This document shows, piece by piece, positions 28,484-38,224 of a stretch of DNA of 62,949 bases. The notes under the pieces were generated by a model. The model was not told the DNA's origin, did no database searches, and saw nothing but the letters and a program-made list of their open reading frames with translations. This stretch comes from Bacillus gaemokensis (GTDB lineage Bacteria; Bacillota; Bacilli; Bacillales; Bacillaceae_G), in the NCBI RefSeq assembly GCF_001590835.1, contig NZ_LTAQ01000067.1:99879-162827 (forward strand), given 5' to 3'. The position numbers and the translations under genes were made by a program. The first letter of the stretch is position 1. Each line of letters opens with the position of its first letter.

Positions 28484-31400
28484 TTACTTCACCACAAACC
28501 TCGTCTCACTACACCCATCCTTCTGCTTCGTTACTTCTAAAACAGCTGGCATTGCGTTCTTCAACTCTTGTACGTGTGAAATAACACCGATAAATCTTCC
28601 TGATTTTTGTAAATCAATCAATGCATCAACTGCTTTTGTTAATGACTCTTCGTCTAATGAGCCGAATCCTTCATCGATAAACATTGTTTCGATAGAAATA
28701 CCGCCTTCATATGCCTGGATGACATCCGCCATACCGAGTGCTAGACAAAGTGATGCATTAAATTTCTCACCGCCGGACAATGTTTTTACGTCACGCGTTT
28801 GGCCTGTGTATGCATCATATACATCTAATCCTAATCCACTTTGACGATTTCGCTTTTCAACTCGTTCACTTCGTTTTAAATAGAATTGTCCGTTTGATAG
28901 TTTACGAAGTCTTTCGTTAGCGATTTGAACAATTTGTTCTAGATACTCAATTAAAATGTAACGTTCAAAGGAAATACGACTTTCATTATCTCCTTTCATT
29001 ACTTCATATAAGTCAACAAGCTCTTGGAAAGCTTTTTCTTCTTCATGAATTTGTTCATCGATTCGTCTAATATTTTCATGTAAATCAGAAATATATACAA
29101 CTGCACTTTGAGCGCGTTGACGCTTTTCTTTTGTAATATCAAGTTGAATTTCTAGCTCTTTCATTTGTTCTTCTAACGATGTAATATCCGTCCATTCTTT
29201 TCCGCTCAATTCACTTGCTAGTTCTTCAATTTGTTTCGCTAATACTTCAAGAGATGAATAATATTTTTGAATTTGCTCGTGTAGATTTTTCATTTCTACA
29301 TCAGTTAATTTTGCTTCTTTATAAGCTTGCTGGTCTATAAATCCGCCCTTTTCAAGCTCTGTCATAAAGCGAAGTAACGTTTCTTCCTTCTTTTCTTTTG
29401 CATGATTTACCTGCTTCACGGATCCATCATATTCAGCTTCCACGCGTATATTTTCATTTTGCCAATGTTGATAAGCTTCTTGGACTTTCTTCCACTCCTC
29501 TTCCATAAAGCGAAGTATGCTAGTAGCTTGATCAAATTGCTGCTTCCACGCTTCTAATGTTTGTAAGTCTTCAGGGATTTTCTGCTGATCATGTTCATAG
29601 GACGTACGAAGTTGCATGCACTCCATTTCAGTACGGTGCTGCGTTACTTCAGCTTCGCGTTTTTGCTTCTGTAACTCTTCTAATTGTTCTTCAAATTCCT
29701 TTAGACTTAGTGCAAGTTGTTTACGCTTTTCTTCACTTGCTTTTAGCGTGTTTACCTCAGCAACCAGTTGCTTTCCATTTTGCACCAACGTACGATATGT
29801 TTCGACTAACTCTTCTGAACGGTATCCACGTTTTACGACTTCTTCTATTACTTGCTCATATTGCAATCTGTAGAAGTTCCATTTCTCTTCTACTTGAACA
29901 TGTAGTTTTTCCGCAACTGTTTTCTTTTCACGCAGTTCATTTAACTGTTTTTCATCAATGGAATCTCCGCGTTCTGTTGCTTTCTTCGGATGATCCACAC
30001 TACCACATACCGGGCAAGATTCGCCTTCGTGAAGATGAAGAGCTAACATTCCTGCTTGTTCGTTTAACCAACGATGTTCCATCTCTTCATATGCTTTAAC
30101 TGCAACTTCCACCTTTTGATTTGCAGTTTCTTTCTCTTGTTCATATTTTTGTTTTTCTTGCCAAACATCACATGCTTGCTTTAATACTTTTGCATCTTCT
30201 CGCATATTCGTTAATTCTTCTACTTTTGTTACGTACTGCTCAAGAGCTGCTTCTAACTGCTGTAATTCTCCAGCAGTTTGTTGTTTTTTAGAAACCTGTC
30301 CTTCTAACTCTTGCTCAAACCTATGAATACCCGCTTTCAGTTTTTCACTCTGAAGTTCGGCCTGTTGTAATTTTGATTTTTTCTCTGCTAATGAAGCAAT
30401 GATTGGCTGTAACTCTTCTAATCTTTGTACAGTTTTCTTACCTTCTTCACGCACAGACTCCTTGCCCTTTAATTCTTCATACTTCTCCTGTGCAAGTCCA
30501 AACGCCTTGGCTGTTTGTTCTTTCTTTACAAATATTTGTTTCAATATTTGCTTTGCATTTTGTTCGCTTTGCACCGCTTCTTCATACCATTGTTCAAATG
30601 GTAATAGTCGTTTTGCTTGTTCTGCACGTTTGAAGCGTTGTTCTGCTGTTTCTATTTGTGCACGATTCTCTTGTAAAACCTTTTGTTGTTCTTCTTTCTG
30701 CTGCAAAGCTTGGAACTTTTCATTAATAGATTTAGCTGCATGGAAATGAACTTCTACTTCTTTTAATTGCTGCGTTTGTACGGTTTGCTGCGTTTGCAAT
30801 TGTTCAACTTCCACCTCATAGCAATTTGTTTCCTGTTCAAGAGCCTCAACTACTTGGTGCGTATTTACATGTTCCTGCTGAACTAATGTCTCTAATAATG
30901 AACCATCTCGAATCGGTAACTTAAAAACATTACGGAAATATACTTCTCTTTCTTTTTGTTTTTCTTGAAGAACATCTTTCCATTGTTTACGTTTTTGATC
31001 TAACAATTCACGCATTAATTTATAACGATCTGTTTTAAAAATACGGCGTAAAATCTCTTCTTTATTTTCTGTTTCAGATGTTAATAACTTTCGGAACTCC
31101 CCTTGCGGAAGCATGACAATTTGACTAAATTGATGTTTGCTAAGTCCGATTAAATCTTCTACTTTTTTATTCACATCTGTCACATGAAAACGATCCACAC
31201 ATGGAACCTTCTCGTCATCTATCACTGCATATAATTCAACAGCATGTCCCGTAATTGTTTTATTCCCTTGTTTTTTATGACCAAGCTGCCTCTTTATTTC
31301 ATATTGTTTTCCTTTCAACTGGAAGGTTAACTCTACACTTGTGTATACATTATCATCAGCAAATTGGCTACGAAGCATACTTGTATCACTACGTTCTTCC

Positions 31401-31573
31401 CCACTCGCTTCTCCATATAATACATAACAAACCGCATCAAATATCGTTGTTTTTCCAGCTCCTGTATTTCCTGAAATCGCAAAAATACGATGGTCACCAA
31501 GATCATTGAAATCGATAACTTCTCGCTGTTTATACGGACCAAACGCCGTCATAATAAGCTGAAGTGGTCTCAT
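28484..31573 (-). CDS. sbcC: SbcC, ATPase/coiled-coil subunit of the SbcCD nuclease
   Basis: 1029 residues. Walker A GNTGAGKTTIFDAV near residue 35, a long coiled coil broken by the zinc hook CPVCGS near residue 500, the ABC signature LSGGEKFNASLCLALGMADV, and Walker B MFIDEGFGSLD near the C-terminus. With SbcD it forms the Mre11-Rad50-type complex that cleaves hairpins and blocked DNA ends. Its start overlaps the sbcD stop by 4 bp. The integrase tail on the other strand ends 24 bp away, with no obvious terminator between. Confidence 0.97.
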   Translation of the reverse strand: MRPLQLIMTAFGPYKQREVIDFNDLGDHRIFAISGNTGAGKTTIFDAVCYVLYGEASGEERSDTSMLRSQFADDNVYTSVELTFQLKGKQYEIKRQLGHKKQGNKTITGHAVELYAVIDDEKVPCVDRFHVTDVNKKVEDLIGLSKHQFSQIVMLPQGEFRKLLTSETENKEEILRRIFKTDRYKLMRELLDQKRKQWKDVLQEKQKEREVYFRNVFKLPIRDGSLLETLVQQEHVNTHQVVEALEQETNCYEVEVEQLQTQQTVQTQQLKEVEVHFHAAKSINEKFQALQQKEEQQKVLQENRAQIETAEQRFKRAEQAKRLLPFEQWYEEAVQSEQNAKQILKQIFVKKEQTAKAFGLAQEKYEELKGKESVREEGKKTVQRLEELQPIIASLAEKKSKLQQAELQSEKLKAGIHRFEQELEGQVSKKQQTAGELQQLEAALEQYVTKVEELTNMREDAKVLKQACDVWQEKQKYEQEKETANQKVEVAVKAYEEMEHRWLNEQAGMLALHLHEGESCPVCGSVDHPKKATERGDSIDEKQLNELREKKTVAEKLHVQVEEKWNFYRLQYEQVIEEVVKRGYRSEELVETYRTLVQNGKQLVAEVNTLKASEEKRKQLALSLKEFEEQLEELQKQKREAEVTQHRTEMECMQLRTSYEHDQQKIPEDLQTLEAWKQQFDQATSILRFMEEEWKKVQEAYQHWQNENIRVEAEYDGSVKQVNHAKEKKEETLLRFMTELEKGGFIDQQAYKEAKLTDVEMKNLHEQIQKYYSSLEVLAKQIEELASELSGKEWTDITSLEEQMKELEIQLDITKEKRQRAQSAVVYISDLHENIRRIDEQIHEEEKAFQELVDLYEVMKGDNESRISFERYILIEYLEQIVQIANERLRKLSNGQFYLKRSERVEKRNRQSGLGLDVYDAYTGQTRDVKTLSGGEKFNASLCLALGMADVIQAYEGGISIETMFIDEGFGSLDEESLTKAVDALIDLQKSGRFIGVISHVQELKNAMPAVLEVTKQKDGCSETRFVVK

Positions 31574-32727
31574 CCTCGTTCACCTTCCCGTTCTTGCACT
31601 GTTTGTAATACGTCTAAGAAAAGACGTTCTTTCTCTTCTGATAAATCTGAGCCCTTCATTTCTCTATAAAAAGCTTTCAAAAGAGATAAGTCATCTGTTT
31701 TATGTCTAGAAATAGTAACTTCATTTGTTTCTGTAAATTCGCGTCTTTGAATAGAACGTTCAACATGCATTGCATTTGGATAGACGGAACGAATTTTCTC
31801 CATCGGTTGCAATACAGGATTCTCATCTAATAGTTTCACGAATACATAATCTTCACTTGTTGGATGCTTTAATAAATCATCTATTTTCGCTTCTACTGTT
31901 CGCATTTGGCGACGAGGTGTAAATAAACGTTTTTCTATTGTCGTTTGACCTGCTTCATCTAGTTCAACAATATAGTATCCTTTTTTATGTCGTTCTTCAG
32001 AAATGGAATACGCAAGTGGCGAACCAGAATAACGAATTGTTTCATTACGTACAAAATGCGCTTGATGTAGGTGACCAAGCGCCGTGTAATGAAACTTGTC
32101 GAAATAGTGACTATTTACATATTCAGCACCGCCGATTGAAAGCGGTCGTTCTGCATCACTCGTATTTTCTTCTGCCTCGCCCGAAGAAGTAACAAATGCG
32201 TGTCCTACAAATACATGTCTTGCTTCTTGATCCATTGTTTCCGAAAGTTCATTCATGAAAATTCGCATCGCATCATCATGAGAACGAATATCTTCATTTT
32301 TCATAACATATCTTACAATACTTGGATCTGCATATGGGACTAAATGAAAATGAACTTCTCCGTGCTTGTCATTTAAAACAACAGGCTCATATGGAAATTG
32401 AAATTGTCCAACAATATGTAATCCTTGTTTCTTCATTAAGCTACTTCCAAAATGAATGCGATCGGGACTATCATGATTCCCTGCCACCGCGATTACTGGC
32501 GTTTGTAAATCAATTACTATCTTTTGTAATACATCATTTAATAAGTCTACTGCTTCTGTTGGTGGAATTGCTCGGTCATATAGATCACCTGCAATAATTA
32601 CAGCATCCGGTTTTTCTTCTTGCACAGCTTGAACAAACTGATCTAACACAATTCGTTGATCTTCTGTCATGTACACGCCGTGAACAAGTTTCCCTAAATG
32701 CCAATCCGCTGTATGAAAAAGCTTCAT
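31570..32727 (-). CDS. sbcD: SbcD, Mre11-type nuclease subunit
   Basis: 385 residues. Metallophosphoesterase motifs in order: HTADWHLGK (residue 5), GDLYDRAIPP, GNHDSPDRIHFG, and GHLHQAHF further on. The C-terminal capping domain follows. It carries the Mn-dependent exo/endonuclease activity of SbcCD. It sits between DUF2584 (21 bp upstream) and sbcC (4-bp overlap), so the three genes are probably one transcript. Confidence 0.97.
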   Translation of the reverse strand: MKLFHTADWHLGKLVHGVYMTEDQRIVLDQFVQAVQEEKPDAVIIAGDLYDRAIPPTEAVDLLNDVLQKIVIDLQTPVIAVAGNHDSPDRIHFGSSLMKKQGLHIVGQFQFPYEPVVLNDKHGEVHFHLVPYADPSIVRYVMKNEDIRSHDDAMRIFMNELSETMDQEARHVFVGHAFVTSSGEAEENTSDAERPLSIGGAEYVNSHYFDKFHYTALGHLHQAHFVRNETIRYSGSPLAYSISEERHKKGYYIVELDEAGQTTIEKRLFTPRRQMRTVEAKIDDLLKHPTSEDYVFVKLLDENPVLQPMEKIRSVYPNAMHVERSIQRREFTETNEVTISRHKTDDLSLLKAFYREMKGSDLSEEKERLFLDVLQTVQEREGERG

Positions 32728-32748
32728 TTTCCCCTTCCTTTCTCTCCT

Positions 32749-32994
32749 CTAATTTACTGATTGTAATGAAACAAGCTGATAGTTAAGTGTTGTTTTTCCA
32801 TTTTCCCACTCTAACTTTTGAATGATTGCACTACCTATTCTTTCTTGATCTGATTTATATAAAGGTAATATTTCATACACAGCAAATAAGTGATAACCAT
32901 CTAATATTAATTGGAATACATTTTCTTCTATATGTAATCTCGTTTCTTGTTCATTTGAAATAATCTTTGTATGCATTTCAAACTTCATATACAT
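32749..32994 (-). CDS. DUF2584 family protein
   Basis: 81 residues. EMHTKIISNEQETRLHIEEN, then DGYHLFAVYEILPLYK, KLEWENGKTTLNYQLVSLQS match my recollection of the DUF2584 family, small Bacillus proteins of unknown role. It is the first gene of the sbcD-sbcC transcript, although a DNA-repair role cannot be concluded from that. AAGGGG precedes the ATG. Confidence 0.7.
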   Translation of the reverse strand: MYMKFEMHTKIISNEQETRLHIEENVFQLILDGYHLFAVYEILPLYKSDQERIGSAIIQKLEWENGKTTLNYQLVSLQSVN

Positions 32995-33138
32995 GCAACC
33001 CCTTTTCTCTACTCGCTATACTTTAATAGTATAGTGGCTATTCCTGATTGACAAGTGAATACATGGTGAAGAATACACTTTTATATTTGTTATCCCTTTT
33101 TTATTTTTTCTATTACAATACGGTATGTGAAATTATGA

Positions 33139-33190
33139 CTATTTACAAAAATAAAAATGCCCTTTCAGGCACTCTTATTTTTGTAAATAG
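33139..33190. terminator. Long terminator hairpin
   Basis: CTATTTACAAAAATAA pairs with TTATTTTTGTAAATAG, with TGCC/GGCA at the top around CTTTCA. It overlaps the 3' end of the gene at 33175 and can act on both strands. Confidence 0.8.
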
Positions 33191-33432
33191 TCCTTCATTA
33201 TATAATACAATACAGTAATTAAAATAATCGCTATAAAAAACGAGAATAATGTCACAATATATCCATCTTTATTTAATATAAAGCACAATGAAATAGATAA
33301 TATAAAAACCGGAAATACGAGACGTACTTTATCCTTAACTTCTTCTGTCGTATCTGTATGATGAAAATACTGTGTAATTCCTACCATGAGAGAAGACAAA
33401 ATAATAACCGATAATAGCAAAGGCCCTGGCAT
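33175..33432 (-). CDS. Small membrane protein, 85 residues
   Basis: Not recognised. Three hydrophobic segments (about residues 3-20, 37-53 and 58-78) separated by a charged loop (HHTDTTEEVKDK), so a three-span membrane protein is likely. AAAGGAGAG precedes the ATG. It is monocistronic, with the terminator overlapping its end. Confidence 0.65.
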   Translation of the reverse strand: MPGPLLLSVIILSSLMVGITQYFHHTDTTEEVKDKVRLVFPVFILSISLCFILNKDGYIVTLFSFFIAIILITVLYYIMKDYLQK

Positions 33433-33713
33433 TCCGATCTCTCCTTTCTCTATTCCCTATTATATACAAACTCTCGCGTCGTTAAAAGTTAGACAATTCA
33501 GCTAATACAATAAAATGAAGTTTCTTTCCCGATCATCCCCATACTAATTAGTCATTTTTCTTTTAGTTAAAGATAATACATATCGTATTCCCTTCGTTTT
33601 CAATAACTGATGTTGTAATATTCCTTTTCATATGTTGAAATCCTGCAAATATAACTCGTCAAAATATGCAATAGTACAAAAACCATTTCACTACACTTTC
33701 TACATGTAAATTT

Positions 33714-33735
33714 GTTTAGACATTTAGACAGTTTA
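33714..33735 (+). promoter_or_regulatory. Candidate activator site upstream of the sigma-54 promoter
   Basis: GTTTAGACA followed by TTTAGACAGTTTAC. The TAGACAGTTT(T)AC part is the same half-site as in the perfect palindrome at 40032-40055, which lies upstream of the other sigma-54 promoter. It ends 36 bp before the -24 element. The probable binder is the enhancer-binding protein encoded at 40075-41835. Confidence 0.65.
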
Positions 33736-33771
33736 CTCCTATCCTTTCTTTTTAATTAAAGGATTCAAACC

Positions 33772-33787
33772 TGGCACATTACTTGCA
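33772..33787 (+). promoter_or_regulatory. Sigma-54 promoter of the hydroxyisobutyryl-CoA hydrolase gene
   Basis: TGGCAC-ATTAC-TTGCA, a full match to the conserved -24 (GG) and -12 (GC) elements of sigma-54 promoters with correct spacing. It lies about 77 bp before the ATG at 33864. Confidence 0.88.
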
Positions 33788-33863
33788 TATTTTAAATGAT
33801 AAAGGACATTTCTACTTTCACCGAGAAATAAGAACTAGACAATATATAAGAGGAGGATTCAAA

Positions 33864-34916
33864 ATGACCGAAAATGTTTTATTTTCCATTGTTGAAAATG
33901 GTATTGCATCGATTACTTTAAACCGTCCAAAAGCACTTAACTCTTTATCTTATGATATGTTAAAACCCATTGGCCAAAAACTAAAAGAATGGGAAAAAGA
34001 TGATCGTATTGCAATTATCGTCTTAAAAGGTGCTGGTACAAAAGGATTTTGTGCTGGCGGTGATATTAAAACATTATATGAAGCTCGCTCTAGTGAAACT
34101 GCATTACAACATGCTGAACAATTCTTTGAAGAAGAGTATGAAATAGATACTTATATATATCATTATCCAAAACCAATTATCGCTTGTTTAGATGGAATTG
34201 TAATGGGTGGTGGTGTCGGCCTTACAAATGGCGCTAAACATCGAATTGTCACAGATCGAACAAAATGGGCCATGCCTGAAATGAACATTGGGTTTTTCCC
34301 AGATGTCGGCGCCGCTTATTTCTTAAATAAAGCACCTGGACAGGCTGGCCGATATGTCGCTTTAACAGCATCCGTTTTAAAAGCTGCTGATGTATTATAT
34401 ATAAATGCTGCTGATTATTATATGGCATCTGAAACATTACCTACTTTCCTTACCGAAGTTAAAAATGTAAATTGGCATAATCAAGATGTACATACAACTT
34501 TAAAAGCACTCATTCATAAATTTGCAACCACTCCTAATACTGAAAGTGAACTTACTTCCTTATTAGAAGAAATTAATCAACATTTTTCATTCCATACCGT
34601 TGAAGATATCATCCATTCATTAGAGAATGACGGAAGATCTTTCGCTTTAAAAACGAAAGAAACATTACTATCAAAATCCCCGTTCTCTTTAAAAATAACA
34701 CTAAAACAATTAATTGATGGAAAAGAAAAATCAATTGAAGAATGCTTTGCGACGGATCTGGTGCTCGCTAAAAATTTCATGCGACACGAAGATTTCTTTG
34801 AAGGAGTACGTTCAGTCGTTGTCGACAAAGATCAAAATCCACAGTACAAATATAAACAATTAAGTGACGTTTCAGATGAAGATGTAAACCGCTTCTTTAA
34901 TCTTCTTAATGCATAG
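33864..34916 (+). CDS. 3-hydroxyisobutyryl-CoA hydrolase (ECH_2 domain)
   Basis: 350 residues. The start at 33864 follows AGAGGAGGA; the upstream 27 in-frame codons lie across the promoter leader. Crotonase-fold features are FCAGGDIKTLYEA and CLDGIVMGGGVGLTNGAKHR, and GFFPDVGAAYFLNKAPG, with the long C-terminal helical extension (to 350) of the hydrolase subgroup rather than ordinary enoyl-CoA hydratase (about 260). It hydrolyses 3-hydroxyisobutyryl-CoA to the free acid in valine breakdown. The product is the substrate of MmsB encoded at 37318. A sigma-54 promoter drives it. Confidence 0.88.
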   Translation: MTENVLFSIVENGIASITLNRPKALNSLSYDMLKPIGQKLKEWEKDDRIAIIVLKGAGTKGFCAGGDIKTLYEARSSETALQHAEQFFEEEYEIDTYIYHYPKPIIACLDGIVMGGGVGLTNGAKHRIVTDRTKWAMPEMNIGFFPDVGAAYFLNKAPGQAGRYVALTASVLKAADVLYINAADYYMASETLPTFLTEVKNVNWHNQDVHTTLKALIHKFATTPNTESELTSLLEEINQHFSFHTVEDIIHSLENDGRSFALKTKETLLSKSPFSLKITLKQLIDGKEKSIEECFATDLVLAKNFMRHEDFFEGVRSVVVDKDQNPQYKYKQLSDVSDEDVNRFFNLLNA

Positions 34917-34918
34917 CG

Positions 34919-34965
34919 AAAAAAGCTAGATGAAGCAGCTTATCCACTGCCTCATCTAGCTTTTT
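34919..34965 (+). terminator. Terminator of the hydrolase gene
   Basis: AAAAAGCTAGATGA and TCATCTAGCTTTTT form a long stem, with AGCAG/CTGCC inside. Confidence 0.88.
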
Positions 34966-35074
34966 CATTCTCATATTATACATTATTAAATTTTCTTTAA
35001 TCCCTATCTTGAATTGTGTTACACTACTTTTAATTCAATTTTCAAAAAAACGAACAAAGAAAGGTGGAGGGATT

Positions 35075-35704
35075 GTGGAGAATTATTTTCTTTTTATTAT
35101 CATGTCTATTTGTCTTATTATTTTACCTGGCCCTGATACTGCAATGGCTACGAAAAACACTCTTACTGCAGGAAAAATAGGAGGAATAAAAACTGTTTTC
35201 GGTACATGTATCGCCCTTTTAATTCATACTTTAGCTGCTGTAATTGGGCTCTCAGCTATTATTGTTAAATCCGCTTTCTTATTTTCTATCTTTAAATATG
35301 TTGGTGCGATTTATCTAGTCTACTTAGGCATAAAAGCACTTTTATCTTTAAAAAACAAAAACAGCATTGATACGAATGAGCTGCCTATGAAACATGCAGT
35401 TGAAAACACATCTTGCTTCCGACAAGGTTTTCTTACGAATCTTTTAAATCCAAAAGTCGCTTTGTTCTTTTTGACCTTTTTACCGCAATTTTTAAATCCT
35501 AACCATAATACATTCATTCAATTTCTCATCATGGGACTTACTTATTTAGTTTTAACTGCAATATGGTTTGCCTTTTATATATTCTTAATTGATAAAATAA
35601 GTGTCTTTATGAAAAAGCCAACTACTCAAAGATACGTTCAAGGACTTACCGGCATTATTTTAATTGGATTTGGTATCAAATTAGCCTTCGAAAAAAATAG
35701 TTAA
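35075..35704 (+). CDS. LysE/RhtB family amino-acid exporter
   Basis: 209 residues from a GTG start preceded by AAAGGTGGAGGG; the 22 codons upstream in frame lack a ribosome site. The family signature ILPGPDTAMATKNTL lies in the first segment, and six membrane spans are predicted, with GFLTNLLNPKVALFFLTFLPQF in the middle. These proteins export amino acids or related small molecules. It sits between two valine-catabolic transcripts but has no sigma-54 site, so co-regulation is not implied. Confidence 0.88.
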   Translation: MENYFLFIIMSICLIILPGPDTAMATKNTLTAGKIGGIKTVFGTCIALLIHTLAAVIGLSAIIVKSAFLFSIFKYVGAIYLVYLGIKALLSLKNKNSIDTNELPMKHAVENTSCFRQGFLTNLLNPKVALFFLTFLPQFLNPNHNTFIQFLIMGLTYLVLTAIWFAFYIFLIDKISVFMKKPTTQRYVQGLTGIILIGFGIKLAFEKNS

Positions 35705-35708
35705 TGAT

Positions 35709-35745
35709 AAAAAATAGACCACTCTCTACTGAGGGGTCTATTTTT
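35709..35745. terminator. Bidirectional terminator between lysE and mmsA
   Basis: AAAAATAGACC and GGTCTATTTTT pair around a 14-base loop. Confidence 0.85.
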
Positions 35746-35781
35746 CGTACATGTAACAAGTTACATATTACTATTTGTCTA

Positions 35782-37242
35782 TTAAAACCAGCGCTCTGTC
35801 ACAACTTTCTTACGTGTATAGAATTGAACGCCATCTGTTCCATTTGTTCCAAGATCACCATAGAAGGACGCTTTATTACCAGCAAATGCGAAGAATGCCA
35901 TCGGTGCTGGAACATTAACATTTACGCCAATCATGCCTGCATCAATATTATCACGGAATGTTTGTGCATGTTTACCACTTGATGTATAAATAACTGCACC
36001 ATTTGCAAATTTTGATTGATTTGTTAGCTTAATTCCCTCTTCTAAATCTTTTACTCTCACAATACTCAGTACTGGAGCAAAGATTTCATCTTGCCAAATT
36101 TTCATATCTTGATTTACTCCATCAAAGATTGTTGCTCCAACAAAATACCCTTCGCCGGCCTCTTCATTAATCTTACGACCATCTACTAATAACGTAGCTC
36201 CATCTGCCACACCGCTATTAATATAGCCTAATACACGCTCTTTATGAGATTCACGAATTAATGGCCCTACGTAATTGTCCTCATGGAAGCCATCGCCTAC
36301 TTTTAATTTACGTGTTTCAGATACTAGTACATCAATAAATTCATCAGCAATTTCATCCACAACAGCTACAACAGAGCATGCCATGCAACGCTCGCCACTG
36401 CTTGCAAAAGCAGAACCAATTACACCTTGCACTGTTTTTTCAAGATTACAATCCGGCATAACAATTGCGTGGTTTTTCGCTCCTGCAAGTGCTTGTACTC
36501 GTTTTCCATATTTCGTTCCTGTTTCATATACATAGCGTGCTACTGGCTCAGAACCAACAAACGAAACAGCTTGAATGTCCTTATTTTCTAGAATGCTATT
36601 TACAACGTCTTTTCCGCCCTGTACTAAGTTTAGGACTCCTTTTGGGAAACCAGCTTCATAGAATAATTCTACAAGTCTCTCAGCTAAAAGCGGTGTTCTT
36701 TCCGATGTTTTCAGTACGAATGTATTACCACAAGCGATTGCCAGTGGGAACATCCATAAAGGAATCATCATCGGGAAGTTAAATGGTGTAATACCAGCAA
36801 CAACTCCGATTGGATAACGCCAAATCGATCCATCAATTCCACCTGCAATATTTGGAAGTGCTTGTCCCATCATTAAGTTTGGTGTTGATGTTGCAAGTTC
36901 TACAGCTTCAATACCACGCTGTACTTCACCGCTCGCATCTTTTAATGTTTTTCCATTTTCTAATGTAATAATTTTTGCAAGCTCATCTTTGTTTTCTTGT
37001 AGAAGTTGTAAATATTTATATAACTGTCTTGAACGATTCGGAACTGGAATTTTTGACCATGTTTCATAAGCCGCTTTGGCAGCTTCTACAGCACGATCCA
37101 CATCTTCTTTTGGAGAAAGCGGAACATAAGCGATGATTTTTCCTGTTGCAGGATTTGGGACAGCTTCGACTTCTGTACCAGTAGATTCTACCCATTCACC
37201 ATTAATATGATTTTTCACTCGTTTAATTTCTGTTGTAATCAT
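35782..37242 (-). CDS. mmsA: Methylmalonate-semialdehyde dehydrogenase (CoA-acylating)
   Basis: 486 residues, the usual length. Aldehyde dehydrogenase motifs: [40 protein letters not shown], and the catalytic Cys in GERCMACS near residue 285. MmsA converts methylmalonate semialdehyde and CoA to propionyl-CoA, CO2 and NADH. B. subtilis IolA is the homologue in inositol catabolism; here the neighbours (mmsB, acyl-CoA dehydrogenase) point to valine. Last gene of its operon, 75 bp after mmsB. Confidence 0.94.
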   Translation of the reverse strand: MITTEIKRVKNHINGEWVESTGTEVEAVPNPATGKIIAYVPLSPKEDVDRAVEAAKAAYETWSKIPVPNRSRQLYKYLQLLQENKDELAKIITLENGKTLKDASGEVQRGIEAVELATSTPNLMMGQALPNIAGGIDGSIWRYPIGVVAGITPFNFPMMIPLWMFPLAIACGNTFVLKTSERTPLLAERLVELFYEAGFPKGVLNLVQGGKDVVNSILENKDIQAVSFVGSEPVARYVYETGTKYGKRVQALAGAKNHAIVMPDCNLEKTVQGVIGSAFASSGERCMACSVVAVVDEIADEFIDVLVSETRKLKVGDGFHEDNYVGPLIRESHKERVLGYINSGVADGATLLVDGRKINEEAGEGYFVGATIFDGVNQDMKIWQDEIFAPVLSIVRVKDLEEGIKLTNQSKFANGAVIYTSSGKHAQTFRDNIDAGMIGVNVNVPAPMAFFAFAGNKASFYGDLGTNGTDGVQFYTRKKVVTERWF

Positions 37243-37317
37243 TATATTCGCTCCTTTTTGTTTTTAAAAGTAGAGATTCTTTCGTAATGAAAGTATAATC
37301 AGCGCTAGAACCATTCA

Positions 37318-38208
37318 TTATTCATGACTAGAGATGAGTTGTTCACTTACCTTCTTATATAAAGCAGCCATGTCCTTTTCACCATATCCCGCTTTACCAG
37401 CTTCATCATACAAATTCAATAGCATTTCACTTACTGGCAAGTGAAGTTCACTTTCTTTCGCTAAATCAACTGCAAATCCTAAGTCTTTCTTTAGTAGATT
37501 TACAGTAAATCCTGGCTCATAGCTTTCTGGTGCAATAAAACTTTTATAATTACGCTCGTAAATTCTACTTTGCCCGTAACTAACATTTAAAATATCAAAC
37601 ATTTTATCTAAATCCATATTATTTTTCTTCGCTAAAGTCAAAGCTTCACTTACACCTGCTGTGTAGAAGCCTATTAGTAAGTTATTAATGAGTTTTACAG
37701 TCGTGCCACTATCAATTTGCTCACTGACATGAAAAACATTCGCTCCTAATACTTCCATCACTGGTAAACCCTTTTCATATACTTCTTTCGATCCACCAAC
37801 CATAAAAGTTAATGTGCGATTTTCTGCTCCAATTACACCACCGCTAACTGGTGCAGCTAAGAAATCTACTTTCTTATCATCCGCAGCTTCTGCCAATCTT
37901 TTATTCAATTGCGGTGCTACTGTACTTGTATCAATTAGGACAACATTCGGATGGCTATTTTCAATCAAGCCTTCTGCTCCGAAATAAACACCTTCAACAG
38001 CCCGCGGGGATGGTAAACTTGTAAAAATCAAATCACATGTTTCTGCTAATTTTGCGATGGATAAGCCAATAATTCCTCCTTCTTTCTCAAAGGAAGCTTC
38101 AGCATCTTTATTTAAATCGACACCATACACAGTGAAATTAGATTTAACTAAATTTTTAGACATTGGAAAACCCATATTACCTAAACCAATAAAACCAATC
38201 TTTTTCAT
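37318..38208 (-). CDS. mmsB: 3-hydroxyisobutyrate dehydrogenase
   Basis: 296 residues. N-terminal NAD-binding GFIGLGNMGFPMSKNLVKS, the substrate-binding signature APVSGGVIGAE near residue 121, and the catalytic Lys region GTTVKLINNLLIG near 172. It oxidises 3-hydroxyisobutyrate to methylmalonate semialdehyde, the MmsA substrate. It starts 16 bp after the acyl-CoA dehydrogenase stop, so they share a transcript. Confidence 0.94.
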   Translation of the reverse strand: MKKIGFIGLGNMGFPMSKNLVKSNFTVYGVDLNKDAEASFEKEGGIIGLSIAKLAETCDLIFTSLPSPRAVEGVYFGAEGLIENSHPNVVLIDTSTVAPQLNKRLAEAADDKKVDFLAAPVSGGVIGAENRTLTFMVGGSKEVYEKGLPVMEVLGANVFHVSEQIDSGTTVKLINNLLIGFYTAGVSEALTLAKKNNMDLDKMFDILNVSYGQSRIYERNYKSFIAPESYEPGFTVNLLKKDLGFAVDLAKESELHLPVSEMLLNLYDEAGKAGYGEKDMAALYKKVSEQLISSHE

Positions 38209-38224
38209 ACTGTACTCCTCCTAT